From Phycisphaerae bacterium (lineage in GTDB: Bacteria; Planctomycetota; Phycisphaerae; UBA1845): DNA of 64,000 nucleotides. Numbering within the stretch: the stretch's first letter is position 1; each line of letters begins with the position of its first letter. The notes beneath the pieces are model-generated. The model ran no database searches, was not told the DNA's origin, and saw only the letters and a list, made by a program, of their open reading frames with translations. Location: NCBI GenBank assembly GCA_029260215.1, contig JAJDDQ010000076.1, positions 42,455 to 106,454 on the forward strand, given 5' to 3'. A program made the position numbers and the translations under genes. This document shows positions 19,718 to 28,838 of the stretch, one piece after another.

Positions 19718-20443
19718 TTAACCCAGCCGATACAGAAACCCCGGAATAAAATACTCGCGCCCATTCAATACCGTCCCCAACAACTTGGCACCGTCGTAGT
19801 GTTGCAGTTCCTGCTTCGCCCTCTGCAGAACTTCACGACGTGTTCGATGCGCCGCAACCACCATCACCAACCCATCCCCAGCCGCCGACGCACGTGCAGC
19901 CGCAGTCGAAGTCAGAATCGGCGGCATATCCAGAAAAACAACTTCTGCCCGCTCGCGCAACTTCGGCATTAACAGCGGCCAATCAACGTTGGACAGCTCG
20001 GTGTCCTTGAAGTTTCCGGCGGGAACGACCGACAGCCCCTTCACATCGGAGGTGTGAACGACTTCCCCAATAGCCTCCCCCGCCGCGAGTTCCGCCAACC
20101 CCGGCCTGCCCGTCAACCCCACCATTTTGGTCAGGCTCATTTCCGGACTTGCATCCACAAGCAATATGCGACTGCGAATGCGCACGGTCACCAGAGCAAG
20201 CTTCAACAATACTGTCGTCGTTCCCTCCCCGTTCGTACTGGAAGCGAAACCAGCCGCAATGCTGTCATTCCCATCCAATTCCAGAAACAGACGATCGCGT
20301 ATAACCAGCAGGTCACCCGTCATCTGCTCAGGAATTACGAATGGAAAGCGGCCGAGGCTGCTGGCCTTCAATCGCTTGGTGGCAGGTTTCGCCAGCCCCT
20401 GCGCCTTGGCGGCGGAATCGTTGGAATCACTCATGGTGTTCAA
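19718..20443 (-). CDS. CpsD/CapB-like (BY-kinase family) P-loop protein with degenerate Walker A
   Basis: Position next to Wzz-like gene; FASSTNGEGTTTVLLKLA in place of the canonical GEGK[ST]T, LLVDASPEM, VVFLDMPPIL. Confidence 0.75.
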   Translation of the reverse strand: MNTMSDSNDSAAKAQGLAKPATKRLKASSLGRFPFVIPEQMTGDLLVIRDRLFLELDGNDSIAAGFASSTNGEGTTTVLLKLALVTVRIRSRILLVDASPEMSLTKMVGLTGRPGLAELAAGEAIGEVVHTSDVKGLSVVPAGNFKDTELSNVDWPLLMPKLRERAEVVFLDMPPILTSTAAARASAAGDGLVMVVAAHRTRREVLQRAKQELQHYDGAKLLGTVLNGREYFIPGFLYRLG

Positions 20444-20472
20444 ATGTCAAAGCCCGCGCTCGGTTGGACATA

Positions 20473-22044
20473 TCACGTGCATCTTTGCAAGACGCCGAGA
20501 ACCGGACTGTCCAAATGCTCCTTCAGTTGCATCTCGTTTCCAACCGTCTCGTCATTCAATTCCACAGCGAACGACCAACAGATGCTCAGGAGCATCGCAC
20601 CCGCGGCGCTCAGCAAAATATAAAGCCACTTACGCGGCTTGATGGGCGACAGTGGCATGCCCGCCGACTCAATAACACCCAGGTTGGCCAACCGATTCCG
20701 CTGACGGTCCTCGCCCACACGCGCAATCTCCGCATTGCGAAGACACCGCTCGTACATCGTGGTCCGCGATTTTAGCTGCCGCTCAAGCTCATCAACGCGA
20801 TACGTACGCTCGTTGAGCGCTCGCAGATCCACCCCAAACGCGGCAATCTGATTCTTAATCACTTCGCCCTCAGCCACCAACGCAGCACGCTCGGACGCCA
20901 GGTTGCTCAGACTCTGCCGCAAAGCCTGATGCACCGTATTCACACCCTCGACACGCTTGCCCTCAAGCCGAGGGTCGAGCCGATCCACCAGATCACGCGC
21001 TCCGCCGAGCGCCCGATCCATGTCTTTCATAGTCCGGCCAGCCTCGGAAAACTTCGTCGCCGTTTCGCTCCGCTGCAAGTCCAACTCCGCCGCTTTCATG
21101 GACACGCTCTGCCACACCGGATTCGCGACGGTTTCCTGCGACAATGTGATCATCGCCGGTTCCGAAACCAACTGAGCCTCCAAAGCAGCGATTCCCGCAT
21201 CCGAAGCAAAACGACGCGCCTCGATCTGGTTCAACCGAGCCTTGGCGCTAAGCTGATGCTGAACCAACAACGCCTTGCGAGAATCGGCTCCGATAAGATT
21301 GAGGCTGCTCCTGGCCTCCGCCATCTCCTTTTCGAGATTCTCCACAGCCGACCTGGCGACCTCCGCCTGCTCCACATAGAACGACAAATTACCCGTCGGA
21401 CGCAGTTTTTCGATGTGCCAACTGATCGCATGCTCGCACAGAGACCTCGCGAAAGCAGCGGCCAACGCAGGATCGCTGCATCGAAATCCAACCCGCACAA
21501 CATCGCTCTCGGGAATCTGCTCCACAACCAGCGCAGCCGACACGTCCGATATAAGCGCCTCATGCTTTCGCACCGCGATTTCTTCCGCCGTAGGCCTGGT
21601 CGCAAGCCCGACGAAATACTTCACCTCCTGGACGGCCGACCTCATCGCCCCCCGCACGCTCTTGTACGCAGCCCGCACGTGACGGCGGTAGCCCAGAACG
21701 CGATCGAAACGCTTCCGCGTGAGGTCCATGTCGTCCATGACCTGGATGACCAGATCCCGACTCTTGATAATCGCGATCTCAGTGTTGATAACGTCGGCTT
21801 GGCTTAGCTGGCGAAAGATGGGCGAAGACTGACGCGCATCCTGCGAAAGAGACAGCTCCTCAACATCGGGCAGCGTCCGCCGGACCAGCACCTTGTTGGC
21901 CGCCTCGAAGGTCGGCGGCATCAGGTACACCACGACCGTACAGATTATTGTCGCCGCGATGGTGACCGTCAGAATGGGCCGTCCACGCCGGAACAAGACC
22001 CTCAGCACGTCACGCACGCTGACGAAAGACTCTCCGTTCGTCAC
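20473..22044 (-). CDS. Polysaccharide chain-length determinant (Wzz/GNVR domain)
   Basis: Two terminal TM segments; AANKVLVRRTLPDVEELS; central coiled coil; PIKPRKWLYILLSAAGAMLLSICWSFAVEL. Confidence 0.88.
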   Translation of the reverse strand: MTNGESFVSVRDVLRVLFRRGRPILTVTIAATIICTVVVYLMPPTFEAANKVLVRRTLPDVEELSLSQDARQSSPIFRQLSQADVINTEIAIIKSRDLVIQVMDDMDLTRKRFDRVLGYRRHVRAAYKSVRGAMRSAVQEVKYFVGLATRPTAEEIAVRKHEALISDVSAALVVEQIPESDVVRVGFRCSDPALAAAFARSLCEHAISWHIEKLRPTGNLSFYVEQAEVARSAVENLEKEMAEARSSLNLIGADSRKALLVQHQLSAKARLNQIEARRFASDAGIAALEAQLVSEPAMITLSQETVANPVWQSVSMKAAELDLQRSETATKFSEAGRTMKDMDRALGGARDLVDRLDPRLEGKRVEGVNTVHQALRQSLSNLASERAALVAEGEVIKNQIAAFGVDLRALNERTYRVDELERQLKSRTTMYERCLRNAEIARVGEDRQRNRLANLGVIESAGMPLSPIKPRKWLYILLSAAGAMLLSICWSFAVELNDETVGNEMQLKEHLDSPVLGVLQRCT

Positions 22045-22277
22045 TCGTTCTTCCCTGGATTGATCGCGGGCCCCGGGTCACGAGTGTCGCAGCCCGGATT
22101 GCGCCACTCCCACGCCATGATGACAGTATCGGAATCTACCACGGCCCAGTTTGAGCGCCAAGCGCAAGGCCAAATGAGCCGCACCGGCATGCGGGTCTTT
22201 TATCAGACCATACGCGGTAGAACGCACGACCAATCCGGACCCGGACCGACGTTGAAGCCACCGAAAAAAGCCTGAAC

Positions 22278-23369
22278 CTACGGCGCTTTTGCCCGACTCA
22301 GATCGTTGGCCTGACGCAGCGTCTGCAGCTCATCGGGCTGATCGTAGAGTTCCGGATGAAGAAAAGTGCCACGCTCCGCATCGGGTTTTTCTTCCTCAAC
22401 GATGATTCGGTTCTCGTTGGCCCACGGATCGCTGCGAACGCCCGTAACCTGCCAAGAGACTTTGACGTTGGGCTTGTCCGTCCGAATCAGGAAACGGTTG
22501 CCGCGAACCTCACGGGCGATAATAGCCTGCGCAAATTGCCCAATCACCGTAAGCTGATAGCGCACGTCCGAATTAAGCGTGTCAAAATAATCCGGGAGCG
22601 TTACCCAAGCAGTGCCCCGCCGACCGGTCGTGACGTTCCCGTTGTAAACATTCATCATGTCCGGGCTTTCGACGAACGAATGCGAGAGGTATCTGTTCGC
22701 AGGGTCCAGCGGGTGATCGATTTTGAAGGACCCGCCTGATTTGATAAGCGTACCAGCCACAAGCACATCGCCCAGAAACGCACCCGCGAAACCGCCGGGG
22801 TTGGCGACTCCGAGAATTCCCATTCCGGTTTCCGAGACTCCCGCGACAGCGAAACCCTGCGGCTCGATACCAACTATTGAGCCCGCCACATGCAGTTTGA
22901 TACCGGGAGCCGACGTTCCAATCCCGACATTTCCGTTATTCGTCGCGAAAATATCCTCGCCTGAAACCGCCCAAGGGCCGTCGATCGGGGCGGCAGCGAC
23001 GGTAATCGTACCGATCATGCCCACACCCACATGCGGCATGCAATAGTACGGATACGCGTTATTGGCCCGCGGGTTGGCATCCAGAAACGTCTGGTCAAAA
23101 ATAACCTCAAACGTCGTGCCGACCACCGGAGTCGGATTGCCCGAACTGAAAACCCCGTCATGAGTTCCGCTGACACCGCTCTCAACGTTGTGAAAACCGT
23201 CGTCCCACACCCACCGAACGGAATCGCCAACAGTGACTGTCAGGTCAGCAGGTGTAAATGCGACTCCGGCCAAGCTCACTTCGTGAATCGCGACTTCGCC
23301 CTCGGCAACCGGCGAATGCGCGCACACCGCACCTGCGACGACAAGTGCAACAATCATTCTCATAACCAT
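22278..23369 (-). CDS. Secreted cupredoxin-domain protein with C-terminal tail-fibre-like domain (paralog A)
   Basis: Blue-copper ligands WDDGFHNVES and YYCMPHVGVGM (C-x2-H-x4-M); VGIGTSAPGIKLHVAGS; FKIDHPLDPANRYLSHSFVESPDMMNVYNGNV. Confidence 0.85.
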   Translation of the reverse strand: MVMRMIVALVVAGAVCAHSPVAEGEVAIHEVSLAGVAFTPADLTVTVGDSVRWVWDDGFHNVESGVSGTHDGVFSSGNPTPVVGTTFEVIFDQTFLDANPRANNAYPYYCMPHVGVGMIGTITVAAAPIDGPWAVSGEDIFATNNGNVGIGTSAPGIKLHVAGSIVGIEPQGFAVAGVSETGMGILGVANPGGFAGAFLGDVLVAGTLIKSGGSFKIDHPLDPANRYLSHSFVESPDMMNVYNGNVTTGRRGTAWVTLPDYFDTLNSDVRYQLTVIGQFAQAIIAREVRGNRFLIRTDKPNVKVSWQVTGVRSDPWANENRIIVEEEKPDAERGTFLHPELYDQPDELQTLRQANDLSRAKAP

Positions 23370-23418
23370 TGACTATTTCCTTACAACACCATCCCCGTCT
23401 ACGACTCTGTTTGCCCCA

Positions 23419-24528
23419 TTAGCCCCCGTGGAGAGAAGGTTTCCTTGCAATCCCCTTCTCCTCTTCGAAATCATTCATGCGAAACATCCGTGATTCGTCC
23501 GACTTGTCGTATAATTCCGGATGCAGGTACTGCCCCCGGTTCTCGACATCCTTCATCTCTTCAACCGTAATCCTGTTGCTGTTCGCCCACGCATCCATTC
23601 GTATGCCGGTGACTTGCCACGACACAGCCACATTGGGCTTATCCGTACGGATGAGAAAACGGTTATTCTGAATTCGCTGCCCGACAATAGCCTGGGCAAA
23701 TTGCTCAATCACGGTCAATTGATACCGAAAGTCCCGATTAAGATCCCCGAAGTAGGTTGGCAATTCCACCCAGGCGTTCCCGCTTCTATCGGTCGTTATG
23801 TTGCCATTGTAGACATTCATCATGTCCGGGCTTTCGACGAACGAATGCGACAGGTACTTGTTGGCTGGATCAAGCGGATGATCGATCTTGAAAGAGCCGC
23901 CGGCTTTGGACAAGTTTCCCGTCACCACAACGTCCCCGACGAACGCGCCCGCAAGACCACCGCTGCCCGCAACGCCGATCACGCCAAGACCGGTTTCTGT
24001 AACACCCGCAATGGCGAAGTTCAGCGGCTCAAAAACAATGGCCGACCCAACAACTTCGAGCTTCTGTACCGGCGTTGCGGTTCCGATGCCAACGTTGCCT
24101 GTGTTGGTGTTGTAGATGTCAACGCCACTGGTCATCCACGGCTGCGGGTCTGTAACAACCGTAATCGTCCCGATCATGCCCACACCCACGTGAACAAAGC
24201 AGTAATACGGGTACGAATTGTTGGTCTGCGGGTTGGCATCAAGGAATGCTTGATCAAAAACCAACTCGAACGTTGTTCCTGCCGCAGCGGTTGGATCGCC
24301 CGATCTGAAAATGCCATCGTGCGTGCCCCCGACTCCGCTTTCTACATTGTGAAACCCGTCGATCCAAACCCATCGAACCGTGTCTCCCACAGTAACCGTC
24401 AGGTCCGGCGCAGAAAACGTGATTCCCGTCATCAATACCTGCAACGTATTCGCCCCTTGGGCAACAGACGCTTGCAACACGAAAGCCGACGCAACAACGC
24501 ACGAACCCAAAAATCGCCTATTCATCAA
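23419..24528 (-). CDS. Secreted cupredoxin-domain protein with C-terminal tail-fibre-like domain (paralog B)
   Basis: Colinear with 22278..23369; WIDGFHNVESG and YYCFVHVGVGM ligands retained; FKIDHPLDPANKYLSHSFVESPDMMNVYNGN. Confidence 0.85.
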   Translation of the reverse strand: MMNRRFLGSCVVASAFVLQASVAQGANTLQVLMTGITFSAPDLTVTVGDTVRWVWIDGFHNVESGVGGTHDGIFRSGDPTAAAGTTFELVFDQAFLDANPQTNNSYPYYCFVHVGVGMIGTITVVTDPQPWMTSGVDIYNTNTGNVGIGTATPVQKLEVVGSAIVFEPLNFAIAGVTETGLGVIGVAGSGGLAGAFVGDVVVTGNLSKAGGSFKIDHPLDPANKYLSHSFVESPDMMNVYNGNITTDRSGNAWVELPTYFGDLNRDFRYQLTVIEQFAQAIVGQRIQNNRFLIRTDKPNVAVSWQVTGIRMDAWANSNRITVEEMKDVENRGQYLHPELYDKSDESRMFRMNDFEEEKGIARKPSLHGG

Positions 24529-24578
24529 AACATCCTTTTCCGTAAAAAAGCTGCCACTGATCTATCGCCAGCAACCCG

Positions 24579-25409
24579 TCACGGCGTGGCGCAACAGGAA
24601 CCCTGAACACCAAACGCCTGCACGCCGTCGAAAACACCATCGCGATCGCTGTCCTTGTCGAGCGGATCCATACTGTGCAGGTATTCGGCGATATTGAGCA
24701 GACCGTCGCCGTCGGTATCGTCGAACGAATCGATGCGCGTCGGATCCAACCCAACGCGAATTTCCCAATCATCGGGCATCAGGTCCGCATCCGCATCCGC
24801 GAACGGCGGCTCAGCCACAAACGCACGATCACTGCCGCCCGCCCCTGCAAACTCCGGGTTCGGACTGCACTGACAGACGTTGGCCTGCGCATCTTCGTAA
24901 AATGTCTGCCCAAACACACGCACCAGCATGTAGTAAACAAACGCCAGATTATTGCACTGCGTGGCGTCTTCAGTACCCGGTGCGAAATCATCTTCGCAAA
25001 CACTGAGCATCAAGAGCAGAAACAGAAAATCGCAGTTCAGTTGAGGCGTGCCGCAAATTCCGTAGCAAACATCATGGACGTTGCACGCCCCCTCAAAGCA
25101 GACCAGCCCGAACGGGCAATTGGCGATCGCCCCCAGGAAATCGACAGGCCCGCAACCATTGAACGACGGAGCACACGGGTTAGGCCCTTCCGCTGCATCG
25201 TTCCACAAGTCTTCTTCAACCACGTCAACAGTCAGGCCGGAATCAGCCACCCACTTCGCCAGCGGCGCATACGACACTTCGCCAGGCAAAAGCACCACGG
25301 GCTTGGATGCCCGTTTTTCATCACGACCACGATCGACGCCGTAACCACTCGACCCAAGCACCAGCACCGCACACGAAAATACACGCAAAATCCGTTCCGC
25401 CGTCATCAC
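24579..25409 (-). CDS. Secreted phospholipase A2-like protein with C-terminal thrombospondin type 3/EF-like Ca-binding repeats
   Basis: NGCG...ACNVHDVCYGICGTPQLNCDFLF...GQTFYEDAQANVCQC matches the sPLA2 His-Asp motif and Cys pattern; DTDGDGLLNIAEYLHSMDPLDKDSDRDGVFDG. Confidence 0.72.
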   Translation of the reverse strand: MMTAERILRVFSCAVLVLGSSGYGVDRGRDEKRASKPVVLLPGEVSYAPLAKWVADSGLTVDVVEEDLWNDAAEGPNPCAPSFNGCGPVDFLGAIANCPFGLVCFEGACNVHDVCYGICGTPQLNCDFLFLLLMLSVCEDDFAPGTEDATQCNNLAFVYYMLVRVFGQTFYEDAQANVCQCSPNPEFAGAGGSDRAFVAEPPFADADADLMPDDWEIRVGLDPTRIDSFDDTDGDGLLNIAEYLHSMDPLDKDSDRDGVFDGVQAFGVQGSCCATP

Positions 25410-25486
25410 ATTCTCCTTAATCCGTTACGTCCGTAGTCAATCCACAGATTCCGAGGCCTCGCAACACCGCCCCATTCGTAACTCTT

Positions 25487-25712
25487 CATCCATGTGCAAT
25501 GCCAAGCCACGACCTGCCCTCGCCTTGCGACAGGAAACGATTTTCCCCCCTTGCAAAGGGGGGAAACAGGGGGGTCTGGATCGGAGTATCGCTTCGGTTC
25601 AAAAAGAGATCCTCCCCCGGCCCCTCCTTCGCAAGGAGGGGAGAAAGAGGGTTACTACCGCATCCACGATATCCAAATAGTGTTTGTCGCCATTCGACAT
25701 TGCACATTACTG
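25487..25712. mobile_element. MITE-like element, 226 bp, imperfect TIRs, flanked by 7-bp direct repeats AACTCTT
   Basis: Left end CATCCATGTGCAATG (25487) and reverse complement of right end CAGTAATGTGCAATG (ends 25712) match 12/15; AACTCTT at 25480-25486 and 25713-25719; internal palindromes TTTCCCCCCTTGCAAAGGGGGGAAA and CCCCTCCTTCGCAAGGAGGGG. Confidence 0.72.
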
Positions 25713-25723
25713 AACTCTTACCC

Positions 25724-28624
25724 TTACTCAATCGAACAAACGTTGAACAGGAAATCGCTATTGTCCAAAACCGCCAACCCCAACCAATCGCTGACCCCGC
25801 ATCCAACTGTATCGAAATTCCACAGGAACGTACATCGCGACAAAATGGGAATGCCCGCCCCGTTTGACAGCCCAGCCCCCGACACGGCCGAATTGCCAAT
25901 GAACGCACAATTCTTAATAGTCGCCCGCCCGCCCTGATGATGAACCGCCCCACCGTTGATCGCCGAATTCGAGGCGAACAGACACTGTGCGATGCTCGGG
26001 CTGCTCTCGACACTCAACAATCCGCCGCCGCTGGAGAACGGAAATGCATTACCGTCCGCATTGCCGGATACAATCAAAAAACCATCCATCACCGCGGTCG
26101 GACCGTTGCTCGTACTGCTGACGACGTGGTAGCTGTTGTCTGCCGCCACGTCAGGCACACCGATATCACCGCTCAGAACCGTCGGGGACGCATCCGTATC
26201 CCGTTCGGAACGCTTCGCTTCTCCCGCAAACCCATCGGTGCCATACGCGCCTCGAAAGCCGCCATACCAACCAACGCAGTCCTGCATGACAAACGTCGCC
26301 TCCCGCAATCCGCTTCCGCGATCGGGATAGTAAACACCCGTCGCCACCCAGATTTCAATGGGATTCTCACGCGACGACGCAATATCCAAAGCATCCTGAA
26401 AATCCCGGCAAGCACTGCCCCAGCTTAGACAATCCCCCGCAACCGGGGCGCGGCTGTCAACATACAAAACCTCCGTCGCACCCGCACAGTAAGGCCCCAA
26501 CGCCCATCTGAATGCGTTGCCGAACAGCGACTTGCCCGCCGGCGTCATCGACAACCAGGAATCATCGTCCAGAAAAAGAAACACACGCCGACTAAGTGCC
26601 ACGTGTCCGCCAAGCAAAGCAGCACCGACGTCGGCCGTCATCAACGCAATCGCATCGGGATCGGCACCGCTCATCGCAAGAACGCGAACACCGTCACCAA
26701 TCGGACCACGCACGCCATTCACGTTGCCCGGCGCACCGTAAACTTGCAGAGAACCCAAGTCGAGTCCCTCGGTAATCGCGTGGGTGGTGTCAATGATGGA
26801 CACCGCCGCCGATGAACCGGGCACATCCGCGAACGCCGCCAAAGGCTCGCGTTCCAAAGCGTTGAGCTGCGACGCCCAATAAGCGACCGGAACGGTCAAA
26901 TACCTGAAATCACCCCCGATGTTGGCAGGATCAACGCTCGAAGACACGAACACCGCGTCGTACGTAGCAGCCAACGCAGCCGACGTAGGCCTTGAACCCA
27001 CTTCGTCGTCGTGAAAATCAACCACCCATCCAAGCGCCCGCACAAAGTCCGCCACGGCTGAATCGCCCGCAGCCGGGGGTAACCCGCCCACAACGAACGC
27101 CACCCGGGGAACATTGCCAACTTCGATAAAGCCGGACTTTTTGATCACGCTCGTACCCTCGGCGGATGTCACCGAAAGTTCAACGCTGTAAAGGCCGTCG
27201 CTGGTGTAGGTGTGCTGCGGATGTTGTTCGACGGACGTGGCTCCGTCGCCAAAATCCCACGCCCATGAAGTCGGGGCAGCCACCATCGAAAGGTCGGAAA
27301 ACTGCACAGTCAACGGTGCGACACCGCTGGTAACGTCGGCGGTGAAGTCAGCCGACCCCACGAACCGCACACGCAAAACGTTGGCACCCCGTTCGGTCGG
27401 TGCGCTGGAATCCTGATCCTTGTAAAAATCACTGAAGTACAGCCCGTCAGGCCCCGCAGCCAGTGCGACCGTCGACGCCCTTCCGGTCCCGGTGTACTCC
27501 ACAAACGGACGCGGACCGTCGAGGAGTGTCCCGTCCGCCGCCAGCGTGAATTCGCTGATGCGTTTTCCCCGACCAGCCGGCCCCGCCACCCACGGCAGGC
27601 CCGACTCCGTCACATACGCACGCCCCAACTTCCCAAGCGGAAATCCACTGCCGCCAAACGACTCCGCCTGAACAAATGCGAGATTGACCGGTGCGCTCGC
27701 GGGATACCACGAGTACAGCGCGAAGTTCAGCATGCTCGCGTCCGTACCGTCCCAAGCGAAATTGCGACCGGGAATCACCTGCGCAAAACGGTCGATGAAC
27801 GGCCCGTTCCCGACGTAGTACAAAATCCCGTCCGCCGCACGCCACGCACCCCCGAACGGGTTGCGAAAACCGTAAGCGTAAATGTAATCCGTCGCGTTGA
27901 TACCGTCAGGCGAGAAGAAGAAAGGATTGTCAGCCGCCGGCGATCCATCAGGATGCATCCGCAGGATTTTCCCGCGAAACGAACTGATATCCTGTCCCGT
28001 TGACGAAATAAACCCGTCACCCATATGCACATACAGCATGCCGTCCGGACCGAACGATAACTTCGAAACCTGGTGGGCCTCGCCCTGCGCTTCGCCGAAC
28101 ATATCCAGAACGACCGACGCCGACGAAGCCGTCATCCCCCCGTCAACGCTGTGAAGCCGCAGCACCATCGGATAGTGAATGCCCGGCTCGAACGGCGAGT
28201 CGTACAGTTTGCTGATGAACAGATCGCCCGTCGCGGGATCGATGACAATTCCGGTCAGGCCCTGCTCGCCCGAACCCGGAATGACGCCCGAAGGCAAAAA
28301 ATCCAGCAGATCAACGGCGTAATCACTTACGGTGAAGTCGCGTGTCACGACCTTGATCGAACCGTACAGCTCCGTAACGTAGAAGTAAGGGTCCGACGGG
28401 GCATTACCCGGATTGGGCAGAAAGGCGATATTGACCGGCAGTTGAAACCCGGTCGCCACCACTTCGACCTTGAATCCGGGTTCGACCGACCACGGCAAAT
28501 CAAGGCCGGAAACACCTTGCCCGTTGGTCGAAACTCCCGGCGGCAACTCCGCCGCACCCACCGTAAGCGAAATCCACGCAAACGCCGTTGTGAACAGGAT
28601 TGTCTTCACCGTAAATCCCCACAT
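25724..28624 (-). CDS. Secreted PQQ-type glucose/sorbosone dehydrogenase-like beta-propeller + PKD domain + parallel beta-helix region
   Basis: ATG at 28624; VEPGFKVEVVATGFQLPVNIAFLPNPG, LSFGPDGMLYVHMGDG, ILRMHPDGSPAADNPFF; PKD: VAPLTVQFSDLSMVAAPTSWAWDFGDGATSVEQHPQHTY; beta-helix: SSPSIAQCLFASNSAINGGAVHHQGGRATIKNCAFIGNSA. Confidence 0.85.
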   Translation of the reverse strand: MWGFTVKTILFTTAFAWISLTVGAAELPPGVSTNGQGVSGLDLPWSVEPGFKVEVVATGFQLPVNIAFLPNPGNAPSDPYFYVTELYGSIKVVTRDFTVSDYAVDLLDFLPSGVIPGSGEQGLTGIVIDPATGDLFISKLYDSPFEPGIHYPMVLRLHSVDGGMTASSASVVLDMFGEAQGEAHQVSKLSFGPDGMLYVHMGDGFISSTGQDISSFRGKILRMHPDGSPAADNPFFFSPDGINATDYIYAYGFRNPFGGAWRAADGILYYVGNGPFIDRFAQVIPGRNFAWDGTDASMLNFALYSWYPASAPVNLAFVQAESFGGSGFPLGKLGRAYVTESGLPWVAGPAGRGKRISEFTLAADGTLLDGPRPFVEYTGTGRASTVALAAGPDGLYFSDFYKDQDSSAPTERGANVLRVRFVGSADFTADVTSGVAPLTVQFSDLSMVAAPTSWAWDFGDGATSVEQHPQHTYTSDGLYSVELSVTSAEGTSVIKKSGFIEVGNVPRVAFVVGGLPPAAGDSAVADFVRALGWVVDFHDDEVGSRPTSAALAATYDAVFVSSSVDPANIGGDFRYLTVPVAYWASQLNALEREPLAAFADVPGSSAAVSIIDTTHAITEGLDLGSLQVYGAPGNVNGVRGPIGDGVRVLAMSGADPDAIALMTADVGAALLGGHVALSRRVFLFLDDDSWLSMTPAGKSLFGNAFRWALGPYCAGATEVLYVDSRAPVAGDCLSWGSACRDFQDALDIASSRENPIEIWVATGVYYPDRGSGLREATFVMQDCVGWYGGFRGAYGTDGFAGEAKRSERDTDASPTVLSGDIGVPDVAADNSYHVVSSTSNGPTAVMDGFLIVSGNADGNAFPFSSGGGLLSVESSPSIAQCLFASNSAINGGAVHHQGGRATIKNCAFIGNSAVSGAGLSNGAGIPILSRCTFLWNFDTVGCGVSDWLGLAVLDNSDFLFNVCSIE

Positions 28625-28819
28625 TGATCCAAAGGCAGGGGGCATACCGAGGGTGGACGAACGTCCGCACGTGTCGACAACAACGCGCACCCACTGCGCC
28701 CCACAGGCTTCGCCAACCCCGTCCCCACGGGGTCCACCGCATCATAACAGAACCCGCGCGCGTCGATCAACCGTAATCGGCACGCGCGAAATGAGATTTG
28801 TAAGGAGCCGTATGAGCAC

Positions 28820-28838
28820 CCCAGGGCAATGCCCTGGG
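28820..28838. repeat. Palindrome CCCAGGGCAATGCCCTGGG immediately downstream of the small ORF stop
   Basis: Inverted repeat with 8-bp arms (CCCAGGGC/GCCCTGGG) and 3-nt spacer. Confidence 0.6.

Noticed and set aside
25486-26013. Minus-strand 175-aa ORF (SPLLAKEGPGEDLF...PPFARGENRF)
   Set aside because: Translation of the palindromic MITE-like element plus the antisense/overlap of the beta-helix gene; not a credible protein.
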